Made by a program: the position numbers and the translations under genes
Source: Fibrobacter sp.
GTDB taxonomy: Bacteria; Fibrobacterota; Fibrobacteria; Fibrobacterales; Fibrobacteraceae
DNA: 56,033 nt
Direction of reading: 5' to 3'
Assembly: GCF_017545445.1 (NCBI RefSeq)
Contig: NZ_JAFWOM010000022.1
Location: 1 to 56,033, forward strand
Notes under the pieces: generated by a model
What the model was told of the DNA's origin: nothing
Databases searched by the model: none
What the model saw: only the letters and a program-made list of their open reading frames with translations
Shown here: one piece after another, positions 6,957 to 15,853 of the stretch
How the letters are laid out: the number at the start of each line of letters is the position of its first letter
How positions within the stretch are numbered: position 1 is the first letter of the stretch

Positions 6957-8690
6957 ATGAAAAACAAGATTTCTTCGATGATTGCATCATTGTTGATGCC
7001 CGCAATGATAACCGCTTTCGCAAACGAAGGTCCGTGCGACATCTACGCGAGAGCCAACACACCATGCGTTGCCGCGCATAGCTTAACACGAGCCTTGTTC
7101 GGCAATTACAACGGCAACCTTTATCAAGTTCGCCGTGCCGATGGCGCCACCAAGGACATTCCGGTCGAAACCATGGGAGGTTACGTCAAATCTTCCGTGC
7201 AAGACGATTTCTGTGCAGGCTCTACTTGCACAATTTCAATTATTTACGACCAAAGCAGTTACAAAAACGATTTGAAAAAATCGCCACCCGTCTTTTGGCT
7301 TAAAGAAGGCGGCAAGGAAGCGATTGCCGACAGGGCTCCCATCTACATCAACGGGCGAAAGGCCTACGGCTTTTATCGCGACGCATGGTCTTCTACAGGT
7401 TACCGCAACAACGAAACCAAAGGAGTCGCCACCGGCGACGAAGAAGAATCCATGTACATGGTGGTCGATGGCAGGCATTACAACGACATGTGCTGTTTCA
7501 ACTACGGCAACGCAGAAACTACCGGCAATGACGACGGCCCGGGAACAATGGAATGTATTTATTTTGGAGACGACAAGGACTGGGGCGGCCCAGGACAAGG
7601 CACAGGCCCTTGGGTCGCCGCCGACTTGGAAGACGGCGTATTCAAAGGAAACGACGCCGGATACATGTGGGGCAGAACGCACACTACCCCATGGCCAGAC
7701 GCACAAACCATCGATGCCGACTATGCAACAGCCATGCTCAAAGGCCCTAACGACGGCACATTCAAGCTGAAAGGCGGCAGTGCGCAAGAAGGAAAACTCA
7801 CCACCATGTGGGATGGCCCGCGCAAACAAGGCTACAGCCCGCGCAAGCTCCAAGGAGCCATCGTCCTTGGCAACGGCGGCGACGGCAGCGACGGCGGCGC
7901 AGGCACGTTCTTCGAAGGATGCATGACCATCGGCAACCCTCCAGATTCCATTGACGATAAAGTACAAGCCAACATTGTCGCCGCTGGCTACGGAAGCAAA
8001 ATCGAACTCAAGAAACCCGATCCGATAGAACCGTTTAAAGACACGCTTGTTATTCCCGGAAAAATCGAAGTGGAAAATTACGACAAAGGCGGCAACGGTC
8101 AGGGATTCTTGGACACCGATGTTGAAAACGAGAACGCCCTTTACCGCGATGACAACGCAGGCCTCGACAGTGCAGGCGATGCGATTATTTACGGCTGGGG
8201 ATACGCTAATGACTGGTTACGTTATACGGTAAAAGTATCCAAGAACGATTCGCTCGACATTATCGCACGCGTATCGTCGCCAAGCGATAGCACGTTCTTC
8301 TCCATTCTCGTCGATGATCAAGACATCGCAAAAATCATGGTGCCTAACACCGGCGACTGGAAAAAATTTGAAACAGTCACAACAACCGTGCCATCAATTA
8401 CAGCAGGCGACCATGTGCTCAAGATTCGAATCGACAAGCCATATTTCAACCTCGACTGGATTGAATTTGCTCCGGCCAAAGAAAAAACATCATTGCCTAA
8501 ATTCAGCCAGCGCACAAATTCATCGCAAGCCTACTCCGTTTACGATGTTCTCGGAAACCAAGTGACCTCATTTCAAACAAGCAATCGTACAATGCAAAAA
8601 ATATGGGATAAAGTACGCATAAATCTGCCTAGTGGCATTTACGTTATCAAATCTAGCCACAAAACTGTGCGAATTTCAAATACAAAATAA
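6957..8690 (+). CDS. Secreted GH54 alpha-L-arabinofuranosidase with CBM6
   Basis: The 577-residue protein removes arabinose side chains from arabinoxylan or arabinan. A signal peptide covers about residues 1-22. The GH54 (AbfB) catalytic domain follows from GPCDIYARANTPCVAAHS to about 345. By comparison with the fungal enzyme, Glu199 in GTMECIYFG is the likely nucleophile and Asp309 in GNGGDGSDGG the likely acid. A CBM6 spans about 370-505 (IEVENYDKGG ... NLDWIEFA). The last 55 residues form a small C-terminal domain ending SGIYVIKSSHKTVRI, of the type that sorts or anchors secreted Fibrobacter enzymes. AAGGGGG eight bases upstream sets the ATG at 6957 rather than the longer frame from 6843. 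Confidence 0.92.
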   Translation: MKNKISSMIASLLMPAMITAFANEGPCDIYARANTPCVAAHSLTRALFGNYNGNLYQVRRADGATKDIPVETMGGYVKSSVQDDFCAGSTCTISIIYDQSSYKNDLKKSPPVFWLKEGGKEAIADRAPIYINGRKAYGFYRDAWSSTGYRNNETKGVATGDEEESMYMVVDGRHYNDMCCFNYGNAETTGNDDGPGTMECIYFGDDKDWGGPGQGTGPWVAADLEDGVFKGNDAGYMWGRTHTTPWPDAQTIDADYATAMLKGPNDGTFKLKGGSAQEGKLTTMWDGPRKQGYSPRKLQGAIVLGNGGDGSDGGAGTFFEGCMTIGNPPDSIDDKVQANIVAAGYGSKIELKKPDPIEPFKDTLVIPGKIEVENYDKGGNGQGFLDTDVENENALYRDDNAGLDSAGDAIIYGWGYANDWLRYTVKVSKNDSLDIIARVSSPSDSTFFSILVDDQDIAKIMVPNTGDWKKFETVTTTVPSITAGDHVLKIRIDKPYFNLDWIEFAPAKEKTSLPKFSQRTNSSQAYSVYDVLGNQVTSFQTSNRTMQKIWDKVRINLPSGIYVIKSSHKTVRISNTK

Positions 8691-8714
8691 CACACTCCTC
8701 ATAATACATCCATC

Positions 8715-8752
8715 GGCAGGTTTCGAAAGAGACCTGCCATTTTCATTTTTTA
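8715..8752 (+). terminator. Rho-independent terminator of the GH54 gene
   Basis: GGCAGGT at 8715-8721 pairs with ACCTGCC at 8732-8738 and is followed by a T-rich run. It lies 24 bases after the stop codon. Confidence 0.8.
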
Positions 8753-8756
8753 CATT

Positions 8757-8789
8757 AAAAAAAGACCCGCCCCGCAAAGGGACAGGTCT
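8757..8789 (-). terminator. Rho-independent terminator of rplY
   Basis: On the minus strand AGACC (8789-8785) pairs with GGTCT (8767-8763), with additional G-C pairs inside the stem, and a run of seven T follows. It lies just after the rplY stop, back to back with the terminator of the convergent GH54 gene. Confidence 0.75.
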
Positions 8790-8818
8790 CAAATTTGCTT
8801 TTCAGCTTTCCGTGCGGA

Positions 8819-9439
8819 TTACTGTGCAGCAGCCGGAGCAGCAGCGGCGGCAGCTTCAGCCGGAGAGGCAGCGTCCTTCTTCTTGGACTTAGAAGAAATC
8901 GAGAAGATAACGGTACGCGGAACAGAAGCGAGCTGAACACCTTCCGGAAGCTTGAAATCCTTAGCGTAGAAGGTCACGTTCGTTTCGAAGTTGGAGATAT
9001 CCATGTCGAGGACAGCCGGGATGCAAGCGGGCTTAGCAGCGAGCACGAGGTAACGGGCTTCCTGAGCGAAAACACCACCCTGAGTCTTCACACCAATCGG
9101 GAGACCAGAGAGCTTCACCGGGATGCGAACCTTGACGAATTCGTCTTCGGCAATCTTGATGAAGTCTACGTGGATGATTTTCTGAGTGATAGCGTCTTTC
9201 TGGACGTTATAGACGATAGCCGGATTGCCAGCCTTGCCGTCGATTTCGAGGTCCAAAAGCGTATAACGCTTGCCCGGAGCGAGAACCTTGCGAAGATCCG
9301 TATCAGCAACGGAAAGGTTCTGAGCTTCGATACCCTTACCATAATAGACGGCCGGAATCTGACCAGCCTTACGCAAACGGGCGTTTTCGCGGTTTGCACC
9401 TAGCACTCTCGAGGTAGCTTTGAGCGTTGTGAGTTCCAT
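8819..9439 (-). CDS. rplY: Ribosomal protein bL25 (CTC form)
   Basis: The 206-residue protein is the long CTC form of bL25, which binds 5S rRNA. The N-terminal 5S-binding domain runs from LKATSRVLGANRENARLRKAGQIPAVYYG to about residue 95, with the family stretch HVDFIKI near 91. The C-terminal TL5-type beta domain continues to about 185. The tail is an Ala/Pro-rich low-complexity stretch after KSKKKD. It follows tRNA-Gln by 32 bases on the same strand and may share its transcript. Confidence 0.95.
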   Translation of the reverse strand: MELTTLKATSRVLGANRENARLRKAGQIPAVYYGKGIEAQNLSVADTDLRKVLAPGKRYTLLDLEIDGKAGNPAIVYNVQKDAITQKIIHVDFIKIAEDEFVKVRIPVKLSGLPIGVKTQGGVFAQEARYLVLAAKPACIPAVLDMDISNFETNVTFYAKDFKLPEGVQLASVPRTVIFSISSKSKKKDAASPAEAAAAAAPAAAQ

Positions 9440-9470
9440 TGTATTATCTCCATTAGATAAAAAAAATTCA

Positions 9471-9542
9471 TTGGGGTAGCTGGACTCGAACCAACGAATA
9501 ACGGAATCAAAATCCGTTGTCTTACCACTTGACGATACCCCA
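9471..9542 (-). tRNA. tRNA-Gln (anticodon TTG)
   Basis: On the minus strand the acceptor stem TGGGGTA pairs with TACCCCA. The anticodon arm ACGGA-TTTTGAT-TCCGT reads TTG for glutamine. The T arm contains GGTTCGAGTCC. The discriminator base is A and CCA is not encoded. All four arms can be drawn by hand. Confidence 0.95.
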
Positions 9543-10176
9543 ATGGTGCGACAAAGATAGTAAAAAGATGGAGAATTTCAAAGACAAGCGTGCAAAAAAA
9601 GGTAAAAAAATTTGGAAGTAGGCGGTAGGAAGTAGACAGTAGGCAGTGGTTAGTGGTTAGTAAACAGTGGTTAGTAAACAGTAGGCAGTTGGGATCGTCA
9701 TCCTGGAGGCGTCAGCCGATAGGATCCATGCAGAAACCGTCATCCTGACCCGTAGGGGAAGGATCCAGTAAAGTCTTGTGATTAGGGATTTGTAAACAGT
9801 AGGCGGTAGGAAGTAGACTGTAGGCAGTGGTTAGCGGTTAGTGGTTAGTAAACAGTAGGAAGTTAAAAATGTCATCCCGGACTAGTTCCGGGATCTTCTT
9901 ACGCGGATCTCTTTGCCGATACATTTTTTTTACTTTGGCCCAAAGCCCAAAGCACCGCAGATGCGACCCCATACCCCATAGCCCAAATCTCTCGTCTGTA
10001 GCCGCTATACAAAACTTGGCAACTTGTTGCCTTAGTTGCTGTTATCCACTTTGTGGAGAAGCGGCGTTCTCTCGTCTTTGACGCCTCCGGCGTCAGGTGC
10101 TACGTTTCGGTCATGCCGATGAGTAAACTCATCGTCGCGACGCTCAACTTGCAACCTACTCGCCTATCGTCTAACA
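9543..10176. repeat. Gene-free 634-base stretch filled with repeats
   Basis: No gene was found here. Two degenerate arms with GTAGGAA and GGTTAGTAAACAGT words lie at 9614-9690 and 9791-9863. Between them are two tandem GTCATCCT...GGATCC units, 9697-9727 and 9739-9768. A hairpin of the CATCCCGG...CCGGGATC type follows at 9874-9894. The part from about 9980 to 10170 contains short palindromes such as GACGCC-TCC-GGCGTC (near 10080) and ATGAGTAAACTCAT (near 10120), related in layout to a block at 34385-34450. It is a layered cluster of dispersed elements. Confidence 0.75.
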
Positions 10177-11082
10177 TCACCTATGCCAGAACTTGGTGAC
10201 GGTCTGGTAGCGAGAAATCGGCTTCAGGGCAGCGGCAGCCTTTTCGGCAAGCTCTCGGGTCTCGAAAATTCCGAAAACGGAGGCCCCGGAACCCGACATC
10301 AAAGCAACCTTAGCCCCAAATTCAATGAATTTCTGCTTCATTTCAGCAACAAGCGGATGCGTCGGGAAAACCGAGATTTCGAAAGCATTGAAACACATTT
10401 CGGGATTGACAATCTGCTTAAACGTTTCCGAAGGCGGTTCAGCAATAGGATCTCCACACAACGGAGGATTCATTTTTGATTCCCACGCCGCTTTGTACTG
10501 CTCCCAGCGGTCGGGCCCAGACTTCGGAACACCCGCATAAGCGTCCTTGGTCGGGACCGCATCAAGCGGAGTTGCGATGAGGAGAGCTGCCCCTTCCGGA
10601 AGGTCCAGCGGTTCCACGAACGTCAAACGCTCGCCAATGCCTTCAGCAAAAGCAGTTCCACCACGAACGAGGAACGGCACATCTGCACCGAGACGAGCAC
10701 CGATAGCTTCAAGCGTTTCGATCTGGAGGTCCAAATTCCACAAGCGATAGAGCAAGCGGAGCGTCGCCGCGGCATCGGCACTGCCACCGCCAAGACCGGC
10801 CCCCAGCGGCATCACTTTTGTCAAATGAATATCGGCACCGAGAGTACAATTGGCATATTCCTTGAGAGCTTTCGCCGCCTTGAACACGAGGTCAGATTCC
10901 AGCGGATAGTTCTGCGGTTCGTTGTACGTCAAATGGATTTCGCCATCTTCGCGGAGCGTCGCTTCGACGGTATCGCCCGCGTCAACCGTCTGGAAAACAG
11001 TTCCCAAATCGTGATAACCATCTTCACGTTTGCGGATGACATCGAGGAACAAATTGATTTTAGCTGGAGCGTATTCTTTCAT
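10177..11082 (-). CDS. ispE: 4-diphosphocytidyl-2-C-methyl-D-erythritol kinase
   Basis: The 301-residue protein is the GHMP kinase of the MEP isoprenoid pathway; it phosphorylates CDP-ME at the 2-hydroxyl. PAKINLFLDVIRKREDGYHDL is at the N-terminus, the glycine-rich ATP loop PLGAGLGGGSADAAA is at about 90-104, and the third GHMP motif LMSGSGASVFGIF is near 265. Length and order match the family. The start codon directly abuts a degenerate repeat arm at 11083-11114, and no Shine-Dalgarno sequence is visible. Confidence 0.95.
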   Translation of the reverse strand: MKEYAPAKINLFLDVIRKREDGYHDLGTVFQTVDAGDTVEATLREDGEIHLTYNEPQNYPLESDLVFKAAKALKEYANCTLGADIHLTKVMPLGAGLGGGSADAAATLRLLYRLWNLDLQIETLEAIGARLGADVPFLVRGGTAFAEGIGERLTFVEPLDLPEGAALLIATPLDAVPTKDAYAGVPKSGPDRWEQYKAAWESKMNPPLCGDPIAEPPSETFKQIVNPEMCFNAFEISVFPTHPLVAEMKQKFIEFGAKVALMSGSGASVFGIFETRELAEKAAAALKPISRYQTVTKFWHR

Positions 11083-11114
11083 AGGTCGTAGGTTGTAGGT
11101 TTTAGGTATTAGGA
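11083..11114. repeat. Degenerate TTAGGT-type repeat arm abutting ispE
   Basis: Words such as GGTCGTAGGTTGTAGGTTTT fill the bases immediately upstream of the ispE ATG. On the ispE strand they read as CCTA-rich sequence, so the repeat itself forms the 5' untranslated end of the gene. Confidence 0.65.
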
Positions 11115-11232
11115 AAATAGAAAAGTTAACTCGCTATTCCTAGTTGGAATAAAAAAAATGGACTTACTTGGAAAAAAAATTTCATTCCAGCCCGATTCGT
11201 AATATATTTACAACATTCAGAAGGGGAATTTC

Positions 11233-12021
11233 ATGAAGAAAGTGTTTTTTAAATCATTCTTTACTGGTTTGCTATGCTTTTCAGCAATCTTCGCCCAAAC
11301 AGCAAACGAAATTGCCAAAAAAGTCCACGATTTGCCTAACGGCAAAACATCTTCCAGCATCATTTCTATCACGCTGGTTGACAAAAACGGCAAAAACCGC
11401 AACCGCGAAATTGTGTCTTACACCATGAAAGAGGGAACAACCGACAAAACGGTACTCGTTTTCAAGACTCCAAGGGATGTTGCAGGCATCAGTTACCTCT
11501 CCTACGACTACCCCGACAAGGCCGACGGCTCCACCGTCGATAGCGACAGCTGGATTTACCTCCCCGCCATGAAAAAGGTGCGCCGCATTTCGGGTTCCAG
11601 CAAGGATGACGACTTCCAGGGAACCGATTTCACGTACGACGATTTGGGAAACCGCAGCCTTTCCAAGGACGATTTCGCCATTCTCGGTTCAGAAAAAGTG
11701 AACGGAGTCGATTGTTGGATTCTCGAAGCCAAGGCGAAGGATTCCAAAGCGAAAGTAAGCCGCCGCGTCACTTGGGTTGACAAGAAAACCTACGTCACCT
11801 ACAAAGGCGAATACTACGACAAGCAGAACCGTCTCCAAAAAACGCTCATTTGCGAAAATATCAAGCAGGTCAAAGGCTACTGGACAACGCAGAAAATGAC
11901 CATGACCAACGTCCAGTCCAACCACAAAACAATCTACGAAGTCAAGGACCTTAAATACGACGAAGCCGTAAACACGAGTTTCTTTACGGTAAGCGCTCTG
12001 GAACGAGAACTCGTCAAATAG
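11233..12021 (+). CDS. LolA-like outer-membrane lipoprotein-sorting protein
   Basis: The 262-residue protein has a signal peptide (MKKVFFKSFFTGLLCFSAIFA) and a beta-sheet body typical of the LolA-like family found next to RND/MMPL transporters (SWIYLPAMKKVRRISGSSKDDDFQGTDFTYDD is the most recognisable region, about residues 112-142). Such periplasmic proteins are thought to carry lipids or lipoproteins between the membranes. AAGGGG upstream sets the start. It is the first gene of an envelope operon running to 16840, nine bases before the RND transporter. Confidence 0.87.
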   Translation: MKKVFFKSFFTGLLCFSAIFAQTANEIAKKVHDLPNGKTSSSIISITLVDKNGKNRNREIVSYTMKEGTTDKTVLVFKTPRDVAGISYLSYDYPDKADGSTVDSDSWIYLPAMKKVRRISGSSKDDDFQGTDFTYDDLGNRSLSKDDFAILGSEKVNGVDCWILEAKAKDSKAKVSRRVTWVDKKTYVTYKGEYYDKQNRLQKTLICENIKQVKGYWTTQKMTMTNVQSNHKTIYEVKDLKYDEAVNTSFFTVSALERELVK

Positions 12022-12030
12022 GATACAAGT

Positions 12031-13899
12031 ATGCAAGTCAGTCGCCTGAATCAATTTTTCGGCAAAATCGGGCAAGCACAGATTCGTTTCCGTTGGGCAA
12101 TACTCGCCGTCTTTACCATCATCACCTTGATTTGCTGCATGGGTTTAACCCAGTTTTCTTTTTCTCTTGGAGACGAAGGATGGTTTGGCGGTTCAGACGA
12201 AATAACAATCAACAAAAAGAAATACGAAGATGTTTTCGGGAACCTGAACGGGATCGGGGTCCTTGTCATTAAACAGGGCGACGGCGACTTGTTCAGCGAA
12301 GACATGCTGAAAGTGATAGACCGCATCGGCAACCGTTTGCGAGACGAAATTCCGTTTGCAGACCGCCTGACTTCAATTATCGAAGTCGATATTCCTGTCG
12401 GAAACGAAGAAGGTTTCGAAGTCAAGAAGCCTTTTAAAGACGGCATACCTTCTGATTCGGCGGAACTCGCCAAGGCACGTGCACTCGTGATGCGCGGCAG
12501 CGAACAGACGAACGCCCTTATCAATTCGCTTGTTAGCGACAACGGCAAAGAATCGTGGATCTTCTTATCGCTGTTGCCGTTCGAAGGCAAAACCCTCGAT
12601 GAACAATTCAATGGCGATAAAGACAAAGCAACCTTGGCCATCGGCTACAAGCTTATGGAAATTATCGAAAGCGAGGAATTCCAAAGTAGCGGTTATAAAC
12701 TTTACGGAAGCGGAGTTCCTTACGAAGACGCAAAAGAGGAACGCTACGACGTTCCCGAATACGGTAAATGCGTCATGCTCGGTTTTGTCGTGATGCTTAT
12801 ATTCCTTGCCCTATTCTTGCGCAATATTTTCGGCGTTATCGTGCCAGCCTTTGCTACCCTTGGTGCTATCGCTTCGGTACTCGGGGCAATGTCCTTCTTT
12901 GGAATCAAGGCAGATTCAACCCTCATTTCGCTCCCCATCGTTCTTGGCATGGCCCTTGCAGTCGGCTATTCAGTGCATTACATCAACATGTTCAAGCTGT
13001 TTTTCCGCCGCACGGGCAAACGCAAAGATTCTGTTGTCATGTGTGTCGAGGAATGCGGATGGTCCGTGCTGTTCACCGTCATAACGACCATGGCCTCCTT
13101 CGTGAGTTTCTTGTTCGTCGATATGAAGCCGCTCTCGTGGATGGGCAAAACGGCAGCCCTTATAGTGTTCGCCATTTATATTTATGTATCGGTACTGATT
13201 CCGATTTTGCTCTCGTTCGGCAAAGATTCCGCTCCAGATACTGCAAACGAAATGGGAGCAACCAAGCTCGACATGCATTTCTCTCGTTGGGCTGGATTTG
13301 TTCAAAAAAAGAGATGGCCTATCATCATTACTTCGATTCTTGTTCTTGCGGCATTCATCCCTGGAATATTTAAAATCACCGCACGAGTAGATTACGATGC
13401 CGTATCGGGTGAAAAAATGCCTTACGTTCAAAAGCAAAAAGAGATGCTCGCCGCCAAGCTCGGAAACCGCTACAGTTACTCGGTCATGATTCAATTCGAT
13501 GAGGAGGGTGCATTCAAGGATCCTCAAAACATGAATGCGTTATTGGATTTCGAAAAATTCTTAGGAACGCTCTCGCTCACCAAATGGTCTGGCGGTAAAG
13601 CACGAGTCTCTTCGGTCACAAGCATCTTGAAAGAAATGAACAGCGCCCTGAATGAAGGGAAAGAGGAGTTTTACAAAGTTCCCGAAGACGATTACGTGCT
13701 GGCTCAGCTTATGGAGCTTTCGTCTATTGAAATGCGTGAAGACTTCAATGATTTCATGGACGAAGATTTCAAGATAACAACCGTCAACATTGACATGAGC
13801 CGCTATGCCACCGAAGAAGCCCGCGACAACGTAGCCGCCATACAAACAAAGTTATCGAAACTTTTCCCCAAAGCCCATGTAGCCTGCTTGGCGACATGA
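12031..13899 (+). CDS. RND/MMPL-family transporter, N-terminal part
   Basis: This 622-residue frame holds the first three quarters of an RND-superfamily exporter: one membrane helix (about 22-44), a periplasmic domain, five helices (about 245-405), a further helix (about 425-447), and most of the second periplasmic domain. It ends abruptly at TGA in HVACLAT, just where the last membrane block should begin. That block follows in the -1 frame at 13896. Adding one base near GTAGCC restores a family-like LLGDM junction, so this is either a frameshift mutation or sequencing error, or two coupled subunits. A canonical slippery heptamer, T TTC CCC, lies about 35 bases before the stop. Confidence 0.85.
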   Translation: MQVSRLNQFFGKIGQAQIRFRWAILAVFTIITLICCMGLTQFSFSLGDEGWFGGSDEITINKKKYEDVFGNLNGIGVLVIKQGDGDLFSEDMLKVIDRIGNRLRDEIPFADRLTSIIEVDIPVGNEEGFEVKKPFKDGIPSDSAELAKARALVMRGSEQTNALINSLVSDNGKESWIFLSLLPFEGKTLDEQFNGDKDKATLAIGYKLMEIIESEEFQSSGYKLYGSGVPYEDAKEERYDVPEYGKCVMLGFVVMLIFLALFLRNIFGVIVPAFATLGAIASVLGAMSFFGIKADSTLISLPIVLGMALAVGYSVHYINMFKLFFRRTGKRKDSVVMCVEECGWSVLFTVITTMASFVSFLFVDMKPLSWMGKTAALIVFAIYIYVSVLIPILLSFGKDSAPDTANEMGATKLDMHFSRWAGFVQKKRWPIIITSILVLAAFIPGIFKITARVDYDAVSGEKMPYVQKQKEMLAAKLGNRYSYSVMIQFDEEGAFKDPQNMNALLDFEKFLGTLSLTKWSGGKARVSSVTSILKEMNSALNEGKEEFYKVPEDDYVLAQLMELSSIEMREDFNDFMDEDFKITTVNIDMSRYATEEARDNVAAIQTKLSKLFPKAHVACLAT

Positions 13900-14429
13900 T
13901 CCAATACGCCGAAATGAGCAACCGAACAGTCTTTGGCGGAATCAAGTCCATCGGATTTTCAATCATCATTATCGCCTTCATGCTTATCGCGGCATTCGCA
14001 AGCATACGAACAGGACTCATCAGCATGATTCCAAACATCGCCCCGGTCATCCTTGTTGGCGGAGTCATGGGATACATGGATTACGCTCTTGACTTTGGTA
14101 CCGTGACTGTAATGCCCATGATTCTAGGCATCGCCGTCGATGACACCATCCACCTGACGACGCACCTTAAAATGGGACTTGAGAAGTACGGAACTTACAG
14201 TAAAGCGATGGAATCTTGTTTCCGCGAAATCGGCAAGTCCATGTTCCTTACAACATTGATTCTTTGCGCCATGTTCACGGTTTACCTGTTTAGCCCCATG
14301 CGCTTCTTGTTCATCGTTGGAGTTTTAGTCATTTTCGGCCTTGCCGGTGCCCTGCTTGCGGATTACACCATTTCCCCGGCATTGTTAAATGTGGTCAAAC
14401 CATTCGGTAAAGAAAAGGAGGACGTATGA
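13896..14429 (+). CDS. RND/MMPL-family transporter, C-terminal membrane part
   Basis: These 177 residues hold the last five membrane helices of the exporter, with the family motif GIAVDDTIHLTTHL near residue 84 (the Asp pair corresponds to the RND proton-relay region). The ATG overlaps the upstream TGA in ATGA, so re-initiation could make it as a separate polypeptide. Read with the upstream frame it completes a protein of about 800 residues, the usual MMPL/RND length. The stop overlaps the next gene in another ATGA. Confidence 0.8.
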   Translation: MIQYAEMSNRTVFGGIKSIGFSIIIIAFMLIAAFASIRTGLISMIPNIAPVILVGGVMGYMDYALDFGTVTVMPMILGIAVDDTIHLTTHLKMGLEKYGTYSKAMESCFREIGKSMFLTTLILCAMFTVYLFSPMRFLFIVGVLVIFGLAGALLADYTISPALLNVVKPFGKEKEDV

Positions 14430-15820
14430 AATCACATTCATTCATCTTAGCATGCTTTACGTTGGGTGCAACCTTCGCATTACCATCATTCGCTCAAGAA
14501 CTCAATTTTTCGGGGAACCTTTCATCTCAAATGGGAGTCGGTTTGCCGCATACACACGAAAACAAGGGCGACTTTTTGCTAGGCCAGACCATTTTTGACG
14601 GCACCATAAAATCTTATCTTGACGAAGCTTCGGTTGTCGTGAACGCACAAATCATTCACGATGCACTGGGGAGCCAATCCGCAAATGGATATTCCGCACT
14701 TGTCTCTGACGATGGTTCGTTTGCACTCAAGCTGAAAGAAGCTTACATCGACTGGAAAGGCGAAATGCTCGCCCTCAGAGTCGGTCGTCAAATTGTCTCG
14801 TGGGGCAAAGCAGACGACATCCAAATAACAGATGTCATTTGTCCTAAAGACGAAGCCAGCTTTGTCGCAAGCGATTACAATGAATCTAGACTTGGGATTG
14901 ATGCCGTGCGTCTTTCGCTTTTGACTGAAAAAATTCAAGCGGACGTGTATTATATTCCGTTCTTCACGCCTAGCATTCTGCCGCTTGCAAAAGGCAACCC
15001 GCTCAAAGCAAAAGTTTTCCCTGCAAACGTAGATGGGATTAGAATTTACGCACCGGAGGACTACCGCGATTTAGAACACCCTAAAAAACATGTTTCCAAC
15101 AGCGAATATGCATTCAGGGCGAGTGCCTACACCACTTTTGCAGACGTGTCGCTGTATTACTTTTACGGCTGGGACGATACTCCATTCTTCAAATACAGAC
15201 CCAACATGGTCATATACAATTCTGCGGATGCCAAAGACAACTCAAGTATTTACGATGACATCTTTGAAATTGATATTTCCGGCAAGTACAAACGCATGAT
15301 GATGATTGGCCTCGATGCCGCCATTCCCGTAGGCGAATTCGTCATCCGTCTTGAAGAAGCGTACTTCCCGAAACGGCATTTTCAAACGACGGCGAAATAT
15401 CAAATGCAACGCCAATTCAGCGGAAAAAACGTGAAATCCAGTTTGCAAAAACACCAGCTCATAAGCCTAGCAGGGCTAGACTGGACTCCAAGCGGCTGGA
15501 CTATAACCGCTCAATATGTTGCAGACATTGTATTCGACCACGACAATGCGATTGACCGCAAAAGCTTTGAACACCAGGCAACATTGAGTGTCGAAAAAAC
15601 GCTCTTGAACGAAACGTTAACGCTCATGGCTTCGGGTGCACTTGATTTGCGTGCATTTTCTAGCGCAGCAGAACTTGAAATCGATTACAAACTAAACGAC
15701 GCCATTACTTTAAGTGCTATAGGCGACTTATACTATGGAGGTATTGACCACAAGAAAGGATTGTTCGGCGACTACCGCAACTTCAGCAGCATTACGTTCA
15801 AAGGAAAAATTTCGTTCTAA
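14426..15820 (+). CDS. Outer-membrane beta-barrel protein (DUF1302-like)
   Basis: The 464-residue protein has a signal peptide (cleavage after about residue 24, SFAQ) and alternating amphipathic strands throughout. The early stretch KLKEAYIDWKGEMLALRVGRQIVSWGKADDIQITDVICPKD resembles DUF1302/alginate-export-like barrels encoded with RND-LolA systems. It ends with an aromatic-containing strand, SSITFKGKISF, typical of barrel C-termini. AGGAGG lies seven bases before the ATG, which overlaps the transporter stop. It may be the outer-membrane channel or acceptor for the RND exporter; this is inferred from the operon. Confidence 0.75.
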   Translation: MKSHSFILACFTLGATFALPSFAQELNFSGNLSSQMGVGLPHTHENKGDFLLGQTIFDGTIKSYLDEASVVVNAQIIHDALGSQSANGYSALVSDDGSFALKLKEAYIDWKGEMLALRVGRQIVSWGKADDIQITDVICPKDEASFVASDYNESRLGIDAVRLSLLTEKIQADVYYIPFFTPSILPLAKGNPLKAKVFPANVDGIRIYAPEDYRDLEHPKKHVSNSEYAFRASAYTTFADVSLYYFYGWDDTPFFKYRPNMVIYNSADAKDNSSIYDDIFEIDISGKYKRMMMIGLDAAIPVGEFVIRLEEAYFPKRHFQTTAKYQMQRQFSGKNVKSSLQKHQLISLAGLDWTPSGWTITAQYVADIVFDHDNAIDRKSFEHQATLSVEKTLLNETLTLMASGALDLRAFSSAAELEIDYKLNDAITLSAIGDLYYGGIDHKKGLFGDYRNFSSITFKGKISF

Positions 15821-15853
15821 AACGGATTCCATGTTTTTTTGTGGAGGTTTTTT

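Noticed and set aside
13860..13899. Proven programmed -1 frameshift in the RND transporter
   Set aside because: The T TTC CCC heptamer fits the pattern, but I see no clear downstream stimulatory structure. A simple indel or sequencing error explains the data equally well, so it is given only as one option.
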